Origin: Homarus americanus
Taxonomy: Eukaryota > Arthropoda > Malacostraca > Decapoda > Nephropidae
Direction: 5' to 3'
DNA: 64,000 nt
Assembly: GCF_018991925.1 (NCBI RefSeq)
Contig: NW_024722158.1
Span: 5,795,723-5,859,722 of the forward strand
The position numbers were made by a program, and so were the translations under genes. Of this stretch, positions 49,575 through 60,622 are shown one piece after another. Within the stretch, counting starts at the first letter, position 1, and each line of letters starts with the position of its first letter. The notes below the pieces were generated by a model. That model made no database searches. It was not told the origin of the DNA and saw only the letters and a list, made by a program, of their open reading frames with translations.

Positions 49575-50807
49575 TTACATGTCATGTTCAGCCTTTCTGT
49601 GTTTCTTGAGAGCCGAGCTCTTCCAAAACTGTGAACCACAGTCAGGACATTCTCGTGGTTTTCTATCCATGTGGCACTTTTTGTGAGCCCGCAAGTATGA
49701 CCGAACTCTGAATGCTGCGCCACACTTTTCACACTTAAAAGGCTTTTCTCCCGTGTGTTTGCGCTCATGCACAACAAGTGCTTGTTTCTGTGTAAAGGTT
49801 GCATCACAGTACTCACACTTCAGAAGGCCTTTACCAGCATGAGTCTTTTCATGATTATCAAACTGGAATTTATTGCTGAAAGCCTTTTCACAATATTGGC
49901 ACTGAAATGGCTTTTCATCCACGTGTACACGTTGATGAATAACGTACTGATTGTTAGTCTGGAATGTCTCGTCACAAAACTGACACTGGACGCTCTTTAA
50001 GCAAAAGTGACGTTGTATGTGGGCCCTGAGATATACCTTGCTTGTAAACTTTGCCTCGCACACCGTACAAGGATAAGATTTCCCTGTTACAATTATGTGA
50101 GTTAATTTATGTGTCATCAAGGCATTCTTATCCAGAAACTGCTTTTGACATATTTCACATTTATTTGGTGGATCATCTACATGGCCCTGAGACTCATCGT
50201 TGGCATCTCCCTCCCCTGAAAATGATATTTCTAGTTCTGTGCAGCTGACATTACCGGTGTCTTCCTGACTCACCACTCCGAGCCCATGAACGTTATTGTT
50301 TAATGTGCGTTTCACTCTGTGTTTACTTCTCTTCGCATTCTTTGAGACAGATGAGACCGGATTAAAAATTTTCACAAACGGTCCATCCTTACATGTGCGC
50401 TTGTAAACGTCAACATCACGATAACGAAAGAGTTCTGCAATGAGGGGAAGTTGATAGATGATGGGCAACACCGTGTTACTGCCTCTGGGGGCGGCGCTCG
50501 TCCGTACCTTGTCTCTCTTGCCTCGTCCACCTTTATAACTCACGTGGTTGTCAGTCTGTAGGTCACATTCAGGCTCTAAAATCATGTCACATTCAACACT
50601 GAGAAACTCCACAGCATCTGAAATGTCCTCTTGTCTGTCTTCCTGGGATGTCTGACTAACTTCATCCTCCTTGACTATCTCACACACTTCAGTTGCTCTG
50701 TCTTCAGAGTTCTGGTCTACCGCCGGGTGCTGGATGTCACACATACTGGGCTGGAATGAGCTTTGTGTATCACTGCCAGACCCGATACTTTTAACTTGAT
50801 AGTCCAT
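49575..50807 (-). CDS. seven-finger C2H2 zinc-finger protein
   Basis: This is a single uninterrupted ORF of 410 aa, ATG at 50807 and TAA at 49575-49577. Residues 1-210 are acidic and without a recognised domain; no ZAD, KRAB or BTB motif is visible. Seven C2H2 fingers occupy the C-terminal half: CEICQKQF, CTVCEAKF, CQFCDETF, CQYCEKAF, CEYCDATF, CEKCGAAF and CPDCGSQF, each with its H-x3-4-H pair. Canonical TGEKPF-type linkers join some fingers (HTGEKPFKC, VDEKPFQC), which suggests sequence-specific nuclear DNA binding. Finger 1 to 2 and the last linker are less standard. The exact orthologue cannot be named. An acceptor-like CCAG at about 50868-50871 suggests a 5' noncoding exon further upstream. 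A uORF abuts the start codon (separate entry). Confidence 0.9.
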   Translation of the reverse strand: MDYQVKSIGSGSDTQSSFQPSMCDIQHPAVDQNSEDRATEVCEIVKEDEVSQTSQEDRQEDISDAVEFLSVECDMILEPECDLQTDNHVSYKGGRGKRDKVRTSAAPRGSNTVLPIIYQLPLIAELFRYRDVDVYKRTCKDGPFVKIFNPVSSVSKNAKRSKHRVKRTLNNNVHGLGVVSQEDTGNVSCTELEISFSGEGDANDESQGHVDDPPNKCEICQKQFLDKNALMTHKLTHIIVTGKSYPCTVCEAKFTSKVYLRAHIQRHFCLKSVQCQFCDETFQTNNQYVIHQRVHVDEKPFQCQYCEKAFSNKFQFDNHEKTHAGKGLLKCEYCDATFTQKQALVVHERKHTGEKPFKCEKCGAAFRVRSYLRAHKKCHMDRKPRECPDCGSQFWKSSALKKHRKAEHDM

Positions 50808-50857
50808 TATGGTGAATGGTCTCTCTGGGCAACCAATAATCCATGAAGCAGCACCAT
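50791..50857 (-). promoter_or_regulatory. two uORFs in the zinc-finger 5' leader
   Basis: uORF1 begins with ATG at 50857-50855, codes 16 residues and ends with TAA at 50809-50807. Its last A is the first base of the main ATG (TAATG). uORF2 begins at 50844, is out of frame and runs past the main start to a TAA at 50791. Both are read directly; translation or control is inferred. Confidence 0.6.
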
Positions 50858-51200
50858 CACTTCACTCTGGTCATAAAATAATACATCAGTAGCAATTTTT
50901 AAAGTCATATTATTACACGTTAATAATATCATAGAAAAATGCGATTACTGTACCATTACGAGAACAATTTCTGCTAAAAATTATAAGAAAATAAGAAAAT
51001 ATTGTGATGGAAAGACATTAAGGTAAATTATTTTAATATTGGAATAATACAAAATTAAACAAGTTATGAAAATACTGTAGGTGTTTTAAGGTCTCATCAA
51101 ATATATTTAATTACCTAAACTACATCTAAACCAAAGCTTCTGGTGAATAAATCGTGACTGAACAAACTATGGTGGCAATGATCCTATATCGTAATATCAG

Positions 51201-51746
51201 AAATTTTACGGTCCGACTAATTACCCAAATGTACCCAAATATAGCCGGAATGAAGTCAAATAATGGTCCTAGATGAATAAATCGGACTGCCAATCACTTC
51301 TCGACTAGTATTTGGTGTCAGAAAGTCACAAAAAATTGGAAAACTTACTTTAACCTGAGTTAATAGATCGCGTGCATGTACCGACGGAGCGAGGAATTAC
51401 CCAAATGTAGCTGCAATGAAGTCAAATGCTGGTCGTACAAGCATAATTCGGGCTGTGAATCACTTCTCGATTATTATTTGGTGTCATAAAGTAAAAAAAA
51501 AATTGGTAAACTTAATTTAATCTGAGTTGTGTTGTGTTAGGTTAGATTAGATTAGAATATATTAGGTTAGGTTAGGTACATGCACTTGATCTATTAACTC
51601 AGATTAAATTAAGTTTACCAATTTTTTTTTACTTCGTGACACCAAATACTAGTCGAGAAGTGATTGGCAGTCCGATTTATTCATCTAGGACCATTATTTG
51701 ACTTCATTCCGGCTACATTTGGGTAATTAGTCGGACCCGAAATTTT
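51201..51746. mobile_element. palindromic element with ~165-bp arms
   Basis: 51201-51370 and 51587-51746 are reverse complements with few differences (GTCCGACTAATTACCCAAAT against ATTTGGGTAATTAGTCGGAC). A third diverged copy of the arm lies at 51395-51530, followed by TTAGG/TTAGA repeats. It sits upstream of the zinc-finger ORF, perhaps in its 5' intron. Confidence 0.82.
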
Positions 51747-52499
51747 AAGGTCACTTTTGAGGCAATAACTCCACAACTTCACTGTACCTTTAACTAATTA
51801 ATTTACCTTCACCACATCATAGATATTAATAAAACAAATATAAATCCTGAGATTAAACTGACTAAAACCCAACGAGATAATTAACACTACTGTCACCTGA
51901 CCTTGAATAATAACCTCTTATAATTCTAATTTATCTTCCCTAAGTAATCAATATCTTACTATCACCTCATCATATAATCATAAAAGGTTAACATCAGCTT
52001 ACCTTAGAGTAAAATAAATAGTAAATAAAGGTAATATGAAGGTAAAAATAGTAATGTTATTGTGTCACAGCAGCCAGACGCCGAGGCCAGCCACATCAAC
52101 ACAAGGCTTTTTAAATACAGGTGAAGTTATAAGTTTGTACATTGTTATTTACGGTATACTGATTAAATCACTATATTGTTAATACTATTTAACTTAAATA
52201 TATATTTACGTTAAAGGTACCAAACATTTTATTTGAATTCTGTTGTGATTGTAAAATATAGCTAAATAAGTCTAATATGTAATATGTATATAAAATGTAA
52301 ATACACTAACTAATCTTCTACAGGTATATAAAATATTAATAGCGTTATTGATAAAGCTATTGGTGTTAATATTAATAATAGTAATGAAATAAAGATCTTA
52401 ATACATGTGTTATGTCTATGATTTATATACATATAGTTGAGCACATTATGTTCAGCAGTTTATGAATCGTTCACATAATTCTACTGTAAAGTGAAAAGG

Positions 52500-52870
52500 T
52501 CAATAACCTCTCTTGTTCTTCCTCACAGACACTTGTATAACACAGGACACCTCATTAAAAAGAAAAAGATACGTAACTGCCACAGAAAACACATTTCCCT
52601 CTAAATTACCACAGGGGGAACATGTGTATTCCCTCTTTCCATGTGTTCTGTGTAGAGGGCTATAATTATTTATGAAGTGTTGTAAACTGTATTGATATGT
52701 ATCTGTGAAGCTATTTGGGTATTTTAGACATTTAAAAGGTTCCCCTCCTCTGTGACTTCTCTTCTGTGAGGACCGCCATTAAAGGGGTATTACTCCTTGT
52801 CATCTTTTCACATATATAAAATTACTTTAACAAACAAAAATTTGACGACACTTGAAAGGTTTTCCTTTGT
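52500..52870 (-). pseudogene. decayed C2H2 zinc-finger sequence
   Basis: Minus-strand fragments resemble finger linkers and half fingers: THKGKPFKCRQIFVC followed by a stop, then GEPFKCLKYPNSFTDTY in another frame, then GKREYTCSPC. Stops and frameshifts separate them, and second cysteines and histidine pairs are lost. It lies upstream of the intact zinc-finger gene on the same strand, so it may be an old tandem copy. Similarity is by eye only. Confidence 0.4.
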
Positions 52871-53112
52871 GTGTAAAGTAAATTTAATTGGTTCTTTAAA
52901 CAGCCGTACACTACACACATTATTATTGGTGGTAATGCAAGTACCTCTTACGAATATATCAAGGGTTCGAGACCTCCAGTGTGACCAAACATCACAGGTT
53001 CTAAGGTGACCTGGGAGTGGTAGTTCTAAAATGACCTGGTAGTGACATTACTAGGGTAACTTATCAACACAACACTAGGGGTGACGACAGAGAGGAGAAG
53101 ACTTGAGGATAC

Positions 53113-53505
53113 CTGTGTTAGAAGTGCATTCGAAATAAAAACTGGAATTTAATTATGCAATATCTATATCTGGAAATAAAGTCTGGAATCCCCTTTTCCT
53201 TTATTTTTGAATATTTTTCCTGGAAGTGAATAGAACATTATTTTTTCCCATTTTCCTTCCATATATTATTTCAGTCTTTATTCCTGGAAATAGAATAAGG
53301 AATATTATCTCAACATTTTGTCCTGGAAATAAATGCTGGAACATATTTCTTAACATACTCTTCTGGAAATTAATTCGAAAATATATCTTTCACCCGTTTA
53401 CCTGGAAATAAAATACTGGCACATAATTTCTCGATTTTTTCCAAGAAACCAAATCTGGAATATTTTCGTTGCCCCTTTCTTGGAAATATAAATCTGGAAC
53501 GTGTT
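53113..53505 (+). repeat. degenerate ~60-bp repeat around CTGGAAATAAA
   Basis: CCTGGAAATAAA or a variant recurs about eight times (for example 53283, 53323, 53400), each followed by CTGGAACATAT-type words. Confidence 0.6.
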
Positions 53506-53639
53506 TTCCTGTGTTAAGTTTTATGACGCTTAATAATTTTTTTAGTATAATCGGCGTCTATATTCCGGTGAGTCTGATATGAGTCTAAATAATTGTTTGT
53601 CTACTTATTTTTTTAGTCTAATAAATTGTTTGAGTAATC

Positions 53640-53875
53640 AATATCAACAACAACAATAACAAAACAAATAACAATAATAAACAATCAAAATAACAAACAA
53701 TAACAAAGACAATAAACAATAGCAAACAATAACAAATACAATAACAATAGACAACAATAACAAAGACAACAAAAATAGCAAACAATAACAAAGACAGCAA
53801 ACAATATCAAACAATAACAAAGATAACAAACAATATCAAACAATAACCATAACAAACAAAGACAAACAACACCCC
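53640..53875 (+). repeat. AACAATAACAAAGAC low-complexity array
   Basis: Interleaved CAATAACAAA and GACAACAAA words over 235 bp, with no G/C-rich break. Confidence 0.85.
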
Positions 53876-53954
53876 CAACAAGTTAGGGTCTGGCAGCTTA
53901 GACAAACTCAAGTGAAAATCGTTTTCTGAAGCCTCGGGCACCTTTGAGTGCACC

Positions 53955-54222
53955 CTTCCTTCCTTCCTTCAATCCCTCCTTCCATTTCTTCCTTCCTACC
54001 TTCACTCGCTTTATTCCTTCCTTCTTTCCTTCCTTCCTTCCTTCCTTCCTTCCCTTCCTCTACTTCCTTCCTTCCCTTCCTCTACTTCCTTCCTTCCTTC
54101 CCTTCCTACACTCCCTTCCTTCCTTCTACTAACCCTTCTCTCTTCCTTCCCTCCTCACTAGCACTCCCTCCCTTCCTCCCTCCCTCCCTCCCTCCCTCCC
54201 TCCCTCCCTTCCCCCCTTCATC
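53955..54222 (+). repeat. polypyrimidine tract (CCTT/CCCT)n
   Basis: Almost pure pyrimidine strand built of TTCC and CTCC units, ending in (CCCT)n. A purine counterpart (GAAG)n lies at 54280-54315. Confidence 0.9.
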
Positions 54223-54539
54223 TCCAGGTTTTTGTATTATTCACCAAGTTGACACTGGGCAAAGACTTGGAACCAGCACGAAGAAAGAAGGAAGGAAGGA
54301 AGGAAGGCAGGAAGAAAGGTACAAGTAGGTTAATTAAGACACAGGTACAGGTAAGCTAATTAAGACACAGGTACAGGTAAACTAATTAATCCACAGGTAG
54401 AGATAGACTGAAATTCCCCTCCCTAACCAAACCTAACCTAAATACAACATCATCCCGCAGTACACTATAGCCACACATCTCTGAACACATGAAACACAAG
54501 CAAACTACCCAGGTGAGTCGGTTCACTTTAATCCCAGGT

Positions 54540-54640
54540 GAAGTTGTTCGCTGAAGAGACAAGGGATCGAACCCGGGACCTTGAAATCTATCTCAGGTAG
54601 GATGGTACCTGAACCCCCGCTCACCCACCCTCGAGGTTCA
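54540..54640 (-). repeat. tRNA-like SINE fragment
   Basis: On the minus strand the B-box-like GGGTTCGATCC (within CCCGGGTTCGATCCCT) follows GTGGGTGAGCGGGGGTT by a tRNA-like spacing. This is a weak promoter match; no tail was delimited. Confidence 0.4.
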
Positions 54641-54686
54641 AGTATCAGAAAAGGTTTGGATTGTCATTGTTTTGTGATCTTTCTCA

Positions 54687-54722
54687 TACATACATACATA
54701 CATACATACATACATACATACA

Positions 54723-54755
<33 letters not shown>

Positions 54756-54866
54756 CAAGACATATATGCATACATACATACATACATACATGGAGAAATG
54801 TGCATATATAAGTATTGCTCATTTACAGACATACACATGCACAACAAGCACACCTTCATGCAAGAT

Positions 54867-54918
<52 letters not shown>
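54687..54918 (+). repeat. (CATA)n and (CA)n microsatellites
   Basis: About sixteen CATA units at 54687-54750 with a second short block to 54790, then about 25 CA units at 54869-54918. Confidence 0.95.
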
Positions 54919-54920
<2 letters not shown>

Positions 54921-55018
54921 TCATACAACATTCACTACACATAATGGTCTACTGGTTGAGGTGAAAGTTTTGCTTTAAGACAATTTTTTTAAACGTCTTT
55001 CTCACTTAACTTTAACCT

Positions 55019-55028
<10 letters not shown>

Positions 55029-55062
<34 letters not shown>

Positions 55063-55113
55063 TCGCTCTCACTTTCTCTTTTCTATCTCTTTCTCTCTCA
55101 GCTGTGGTAAACT

Positions 55114-55186
<73 letters not shown>
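55029..55186 (+). repeat. (CA)n then (GA)n microsatellites
   Basis: CA units at 55029-55062 and about 35 GA units at 55117-55186. Confidence 0.95.
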
Positions 55187-55191
<5 letters not shown>

Positions 55192-55426
55192 TCAAGGTGT
55201 GTACAAGGCCTGTGTACCTGTTATTCTCATACCAGGAGCCTAGGCCTACGTTTATTCCCTCCCTCCCTCCTTCCCCTCCTCTCTCCCTCCCTCCCTTCCT
55301 CCCTCCCTTCCTTCCTCCCTTCCTCCCTACTACTTACCTAACTTCACCCCTCCCTCACTAACTACCTTCCATCCTCCCCACCTACCTCCCTACCTACCTA
55401 ACACTTACATAGATAAACACACAATG

Positions 55427-55470
<44 letters not shown>

Positions 55471-55569
55471 ATCAAGGCCCACTGTCATCTGCCTCTGAAC
55501 GACTGTCATTTAATCTCAAGCGTGTGTGTGTATAGACATTATTTCTACTGTAACTCATTTATAGGTGTT

Positions 55570-55676
55570 GTTTACGTGGACAGGTGTGTTGTTTACGTGG
55601 ACAGGTGTGTTGTTTACGTGGACAGGTGTGTTGTTTATCTGGACAGGTGTGTTGTTTACCTGGACAGGTGTGTTGG
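55570..55676 (+). repeat. 21-bp minisatellite (GGACAGGTGTGTTGTTTACGT)
   Basis: Five to six copies, some with ATCT or ACCT in place of ACGT. Confidence 0.9.
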
Positions 55677-55739
55677 TGTAGGAGACGTAGACAGCAGTTG
55701 GCTGAGCGTTGGAATAATGAACCTTAAATTATTCACTAG

Positions 55740-56055
55740 TTTACTTTGCCCCCTCTCCTTCAATTTCTCCTTCCCTCTCTTCCTTCTCTCCTTCCCTCCC
55801 TTCCTCCTTTCCTCTATTCCTTCTCTCCTTCCCTCTCCTTCAATTTCTCCTTCCCTCTCTTCCTTCTCTCCTTCCCTCCTTCATTCCTTCCAACCCTCTC
55901 TCTTCCTGCTACTGAAACAACGCCAAGCCTTCTTCCTCCTCCCCTCCTTCCATCCTCCTCCTCCTCCTCTCTAACGACCTTCTCTTCCTCCCCTCCTCTT
56001 CCTTCTCCTCTCTAACCCCAAGTCTCCTTCCTCTTCTCTCGCTCCCCTCTCCCCC
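55740..56055 (+). repeat. polypyrimidine tract with a direct repeat
   Basis: CT-rich strand in which TCCTTCAATTTCTCCTTCCC occurs twice (55757 and 55825 areas). Confidence 0.85.
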
Positions 56056-56205
56056 ACCTTGTCAACAGAGGGGCTGGAACAAGTCATATAGAACAGCTCT
56101 CACAGGAACACAATTTGTCACCAACTTCTGAACAACTCGAGTGATTTGGATAGACCGTCTGATATATTCCTTCGATATCATCAAAAAACCGTAACTTATA
56201 AACAA

Positions 56206-56252
56206 CCTAACCTAACCTAACCTAACCTAACCTAACCTAACCTAACCTAACC
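56206..56252 (+). repeat. interstitial (CCTAA)9 telomere-type array
   Basis: Nine perfect CCTAA units, the complement of the arthropod telomere repeat TTAGG. Confidence 0.95.
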
Positions 56253-56443
56253 AAGTATGATCTCTGTACCTCTCTCTTCCCCAGGTGTGTTGAGGTAAAG
56301 GTTAATTAATTAAGGTAAATCCAGGTATACTACTATTGTCCTCCCTCTCTAGCCTCTTCCTCGGTCTGTGTGTACTGAGGAAATTTACTAATTCATTACA
56401 TGTACTCTGTTAGTAGTTTAAGTTGGGAGGGGTCATCCACACA

Positions 56444-56445
<2 letters not shown>

Positions 56446-56484
<39 letters not shown>

Positions 56485-56508
56485 ACACACACACACACAC
56501 ACACACAC
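56446..56508 (+). repeat. (CA)n microsatellite
   Basis: About 30 CA units with two CCCA interruptions. Confidence 0.95.
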
Positions 56509-56579
56509 AGCCTAAGTTAATGCACCGACTGGGAGTTATTATATTATAAAAAGTTAAAATCCATCTCACACTCTTGATG

Positions 56580-56732
56580 TCCAGTTAGGGGCGGTGTGGA
56601 TATAGTATACTGAATAGTGAGACTTTAGGAAGCAAAAAGACGCACCGGTATGACACTGTCTCGCCATCAATTCCAGCAACAGGGATTCGAACTGGTGGCC
56701 GTTGGGTGAGGAGTCGAATACTTTATCCACGC
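56580..56732 (-). repeat. tRNA-derived SINE-like element
   Basis: The minus strand reads GGGCGTGGATAAAGTATTCG, then about 30 nt later CCAGTTCGAATCCCTG, a good B box at tRNA-like distance from an A-box-like segment. About 100 nt of unrelated sequence follows. Not a tRNA gene, because no acceptor stem pairs. Confidence 0.5.
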
Positions 56733-56830
56733 CCATATTTCACATTTCAAGCTGTATATTTAATAGTGTTAACCTGAGCACCTGAAGATTGGGCACCCTG
56801 GCTTATTTACCCTGATCATTAAATAGGTTA

Positions 56831-56866
<36 letters not shown>

Positions 56867-57040
56867 CAACATATCAACATTTAAGTGACACATTATAACG
56901 ACATGAAGATCCACTCTCCCTCACAGCCTCCACCCTCTCCCCCACCTCTCCCCCACCTGTCCCCACCACTCTCCTCTATACCATCTCCACCTTTTCCTCC
57001 ACCCTCTTCTCCATTCTCAGTACAAAATGCAGTTTCTGTG

Positions 57041-57041
57041 T

Positions 57042-57095
<54 letters not shown>

Positions 57096-57345
57096 AAGAT
57101 AGGTGGTAATGTGCAGTAGGTCACACACACACACACACACACGACCCCCAAGATGAACACTGGAGAGATATTCCTGTTGATTTAACCTTTGAAAACATTT
57201 GTATTTCTGCCTCAGCTGACGACCAAGACTCAGGTGAATCTCTCGCCAGGTAAGAAAGTCCTATCCTGTCTTACTGAGGTGGAAGGCCTCCTGAAGAAGA
57301 AGAAGAAGAAGAAGAAGAAGAAGAAGAAGAACCTACCTCAAACGT

Positions 57346-57419
<74 letters not shown>
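57041..57419 (+). repeat. GT, GAA and GT microsatellites
   Basis: (GT)n at 57041-57092, (CA)n at 57122-57143, (GAA)n at 57291-57331 and (GT)n at 57351-57419. Confidence 0.95.
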
Positions 57420-57421
<2 letters not shown>

Positions 57422-57837
57422 TATGTCACAACAACTCCTTACATGAGTTCGATAATAATCAGTGTCTTGTGGTGTACTAATGACGCAGAAGTTATGGCAT
57501 CTAAGGGCTTTGTTGTGGCGCAGCGGGAGAGTTGACCGCTGTTATAGTGCTTGGAGAGAGAGAGAGAGAGAGTGTGTTGGCGCTCCCTTTGTTTCCCCGT
57601 CTCTCCATCTTTCTCCCTTCTTCTCTATGCTTCTCTTTTCTTCCTTCCTCCTCCACCTCTTTCCTTCTCTCCTTCCACTTCTCCTCTTCCTTCTTCCCTG
57701 CCTCTCTCTCCCTCCCTCCTCCCTGTCTCTCACCACAAGTGTACAACGCCTACATCACATTACACCCGACGGAGCTTCACTTAGCACTGTCTTGTCCCGA
57801 GTACCGCCTCGGTCAATGGCTCTTCCCTGATGGTTGA
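57216..57837 (+). CDS. candidate two-exon fragment in the left arm
   Basis: A 34-nt segment (57216-57249) has a good acceptor (TTTGTATTTCTGCCTCAG) and donor (CCAG then GTAAGA), reading LTTKTQVNLSP plus one base. A second segment (57740-57837) follows a long CT tract and the acceptor CACCACAAG, reading YNAYITLHPTELHLALSC then PEYRLGQWLFPDG and TGA. The joined codon (G+TG) keeps phase. I do not recognise the protein. The second segment is mirrored in the right arm. No start codon or other exon was found, so it could be part of a larger gene or chance. Confidence 0.3.
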
Positions 57838-57890
57838 ATTATTACGTTTATCTTACATGATTTAGCTCTTAAGGTAGAGGAGGATGGTTG

Positions 57891-57934
<44 letters not shown>

Positions 57935-58069
57935 ATACAGTAAAATATTCAGTATGTTGCGGCTTAAATAATTCATGAACCCCAAACATGCCTGAGCGCT
58001 GACTCACAAAGACTCACAAAGACTCACAGAGACTCATAACAACTCACAGATGCTTAAAACTTCTCACAA

Positions 58070-58292
58070 TGTATGTATGTATGTATGTAAGTATGTATGT
58101 ATGTATGTATGTATGTATGTATGTATGTATGTATGTATGTGTGGACAGTCACAGGTCAGTTAGTGAGACACAAATGGCTCAGCCGCCGGTGTACACGGAA
58201 ATACTTTTGTACAATATTTTGTTTAGAATAAAAATTAGAGAAATTAATCATCTTTATGGCGCTGTAACAGACGTGAACTGGCTCTCAAAACT

Positions 58293-58352
<60 letters not shown>
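58070..58352 (+). repeat. (ATGT)n and (GA)n microsatellites in the left arm
   Basis: ATGT units at 58070-58140 and GA units at 58292-58352, mirrored by CATA at 61861-61966 and TC at 61661-61707. Confidence 0.95.
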
Positions 58353-58355
<3 letters not shown>

Positions 58356-58435
58356 AAGATTAAGTGTTTGTTTACATTCGGTAATACAATCTTATGACGT
58401 CATTCTAGTAGTCAATACATGTCAATTATTTACCA

Positions 58436-58650
58436 GTGAGTCAGTTATTTACCAGTGAGTCAGTTATTTACCAGTGAGTCAGTTATTTACCAGTGAGTCA
58501 GTTGTTTTCCAGTGAGTCAGTTATTTACCAGTGAGTCAGTTATTTACCAGTGAGTCAGCTATTTACCAATGAGTCAGTTATATACCAGTGAGTCAGTTAT
58601 TTACCAGTGAGTCAGTTATTTACCAGTGAGTCAGTTTTTTAGCAGTGACT
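58436..58650 (+). repeat. 19-bp minisatellite (GTCAGTTATTTACCAGTGA)
   Basis: About eleven copies with occasional single-base changes, just inside the left arm. Confidence 0.95.
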
Positions 58651-58800
58651 GACTCAAAGCACTGCAGTTATGAGGTATCGCAATGAAAGAAGAAAAAAAA
58701 TGTTGAATGAAAAAAATTGTCGCTTCATATGTAAATGAGAAACGAATTTTAGGCATTTTTTTAATACTTAAATTACTGCCTTAGGTTAAATGTGCCTTGT

Positions 58801-58927
<127 letters not shown>

Positions 58928-59105
58928 TAATCACTCCTTCATCTTTCACTGGAGGTAATTTGTGGTAAGAATCAGTGAGAATCGTGGCCCGTGTGAGTAC
59001 AAATACGATGAGTCGAAGTTATTTAGTGATGCTCTTATGTAATGTGTTGTGTTAATGGTCGACTGGGGAGGTATTACCACAACTTTAATGGTGAGGGGTT
59101 AAAAA

Positions 59106-59107
<2 letters not shown>

Positions 59108-59174
<67 letters not shown>
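59108..59174 (+). repeat. (GT)n microsatellite
   Basis: About 33 GT units. Confidence 0.95.
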
Positions 59175-59175
<1 letters not shown>

Positions 59176-59242
59176 TGAATGGATGGTATAATTGCTCACG
59201 TGAAGATTAGGCATCCCAGCTTATTTCACCGTAAGATTAAAC

Positions 59243-59398
59243 ACCCTAACCGTAGCCTAACCTAACCTAGGCTAACCTAACCTAAGATAACTTAACCTAA
59301 CTTAGCCTAACCTAACCTAACCTAAGCTAACCGTAACCTAGCCTAACCTAAGCTAACCGTAACCTAGCCTAACCTAAGCTAACCTAACCTAACCAAAC
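59243..59398 (+). repeat. degenerate CCTAA array
   Basis: About thirty CCTAA-type units with CGTAA and GCTAA variants; AGCTAACCGTAACCTAGCCT repeats as a higher unit. Confidence 0.85.
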
Positions 59399-59539
59399 CA
59401 GGCAGTCTTAACACACTCGCCTCATAAATAAGACGAAATAGAATTCATGAGAAAATGCCAATACAAGAAGTGTTGCATAATTCCGCCAGTGTTGTGTTGC
59501 GTGTATTGAGAGAACGTCGATATACTGATGGTCCTGCCA

Positions 59540-59915
59540 GCGTGTGTCAGCCCGTCGCCACACAAGGATGAAAGTGTCAGGAGAGTGTCAGCCCACAGCC
59601 ACACAGGGAGGAGAGTGTCAGGAGAGTGTCAAACCACAGCCACACAGGGAGGAGAGTGTCAGCCCGTCGCCACACAAGGATGAAAGTGTCAGGAGAGTGT
59701 CAGCCCACAGCCACACAGGGAGGAGAGTGTCAGGAGAGTGTCAGCCCACAGCCACACAGGGAGGAGAGTGTCAGGAGAGTGTCAGCCCACAGCCACACAG
59801 GGAGGAAAGTGTCAGGATTGTGTTAAGATGAGGCCACACAGGGATTAGAGTGTCAGGAGTCAGGATGAAGCCACACAAGCGGGAGAGTGTCAGGAGAGTG
59901 TCAGCCCGCCGCCAC
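59540..59915 (+). repeat. 41-bp minisatellite (CAGCCCACAGCCACACAGGG...)
   Basis: The unit CAGCCCACAGCCACACAGGG plus AGGAGAGTGTCAGGAGAGTGT repeats about eight times, with variant units containing CCGTCGCCACACAAGG. The frame stays open through it because 41-bp units and variants mix; a coding role is unlikely. Confidence 0.92.
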
Positions 59916-60037
59916 ACAAGGGAGAGTGAATGAGAGAGTGAATGAGAGAGTGAGTGAGAGAGAAAACGTGACTATCACAGGTGAATCAACTTTGTGAGCA
60001 GAAGATGAATAATTATGAGCCGTGTTAGTGATGTGTG

Positions 60038-60068
<31 letters not shown>

Positions 60069-60622
60069 TTATATAAATTTCTCCTTCATTGTTATTTTTA
60101 TTTTTTGCATTGTTTTGTTTACATCTCACTCTGTTTACATCTAGAGAGCGTGACTGAGGGGTGAAGGGCTGCAGGGAGATAATGTTTACACGTTGATAAC
60201 AATTAATACCCGTTTTACGATATTTCTCCCTTGTTTAATATTTCCAGGTTATAAAAAATCTCAAGGGAACGAGGGATTACTATAATGGGGCAGGTAGTAA
60301 ACACCATTTTAACCTCCATTGGGAAAATGAGTGAAATTAAGTCTGGTGGAAAATTTACTCACTGACTACTAACTGCGTCGTAAAATTGTTGCCATAAATC
60401 ACGACATATTTCTCGTAAAAAAAGAAAAAAAAAGAAAAAAAAGAAAATTGATATTATATTTTCCTCTACACGTAAATCATCAACTAACACACTTCAACAA
60501 TTATTAATTTTAAATTTTATAAATATATTGTAGTTGACAGTTTTCTCTAATGAAAATATTTAAATAATGTTTGTACTGTAAATAGTTTTCGTAAATAATG
60601 AATTGATTTGTGGCAACACTTT

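Larger units (their letters stand above)
56868..58352 (+). repeat. left arm of a large inverted duplication
   Basis: Its parts recur as reverse complements, in mirrored order, at 61660-63072. Anchors: 56868-56935 with 63000-63072, 57720-57890 with 62590-62770, 57945-58070 with 61965-62095, and 58141-58292 with 61704-61860. The left arm has about 450 bp (57040-57550) absent from the right, including GT and GAA microsatellites. The arm starts after a (GA)n block and ends in a (GA)n block. Confidence 0.9.

Noticed and set aside
49143..49575. GATGACTCGTGTAAC occurring twice near the zinc-finger stop codon
   Set aside because: A 15-nt match with no shared flanks; could be chance or a tiny duplication.
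56580..56732. tRNA gene
   Set aside because: The B box is good, but no acceptor or anticodon stem pairs; best read as a SINE.
57462..57830. Overlapping plus-strand frames rich in Ser/Leu/Pro
   Set aside because: They translate the CT tract; only the part after the 57740 acceptor is kept as a candidate.
59544..59831. 95-residue repetitive frame (GECQESVSPQPHRE)
   Set aside because: Product of the 41-bp minisatellite; no start context or homologue.
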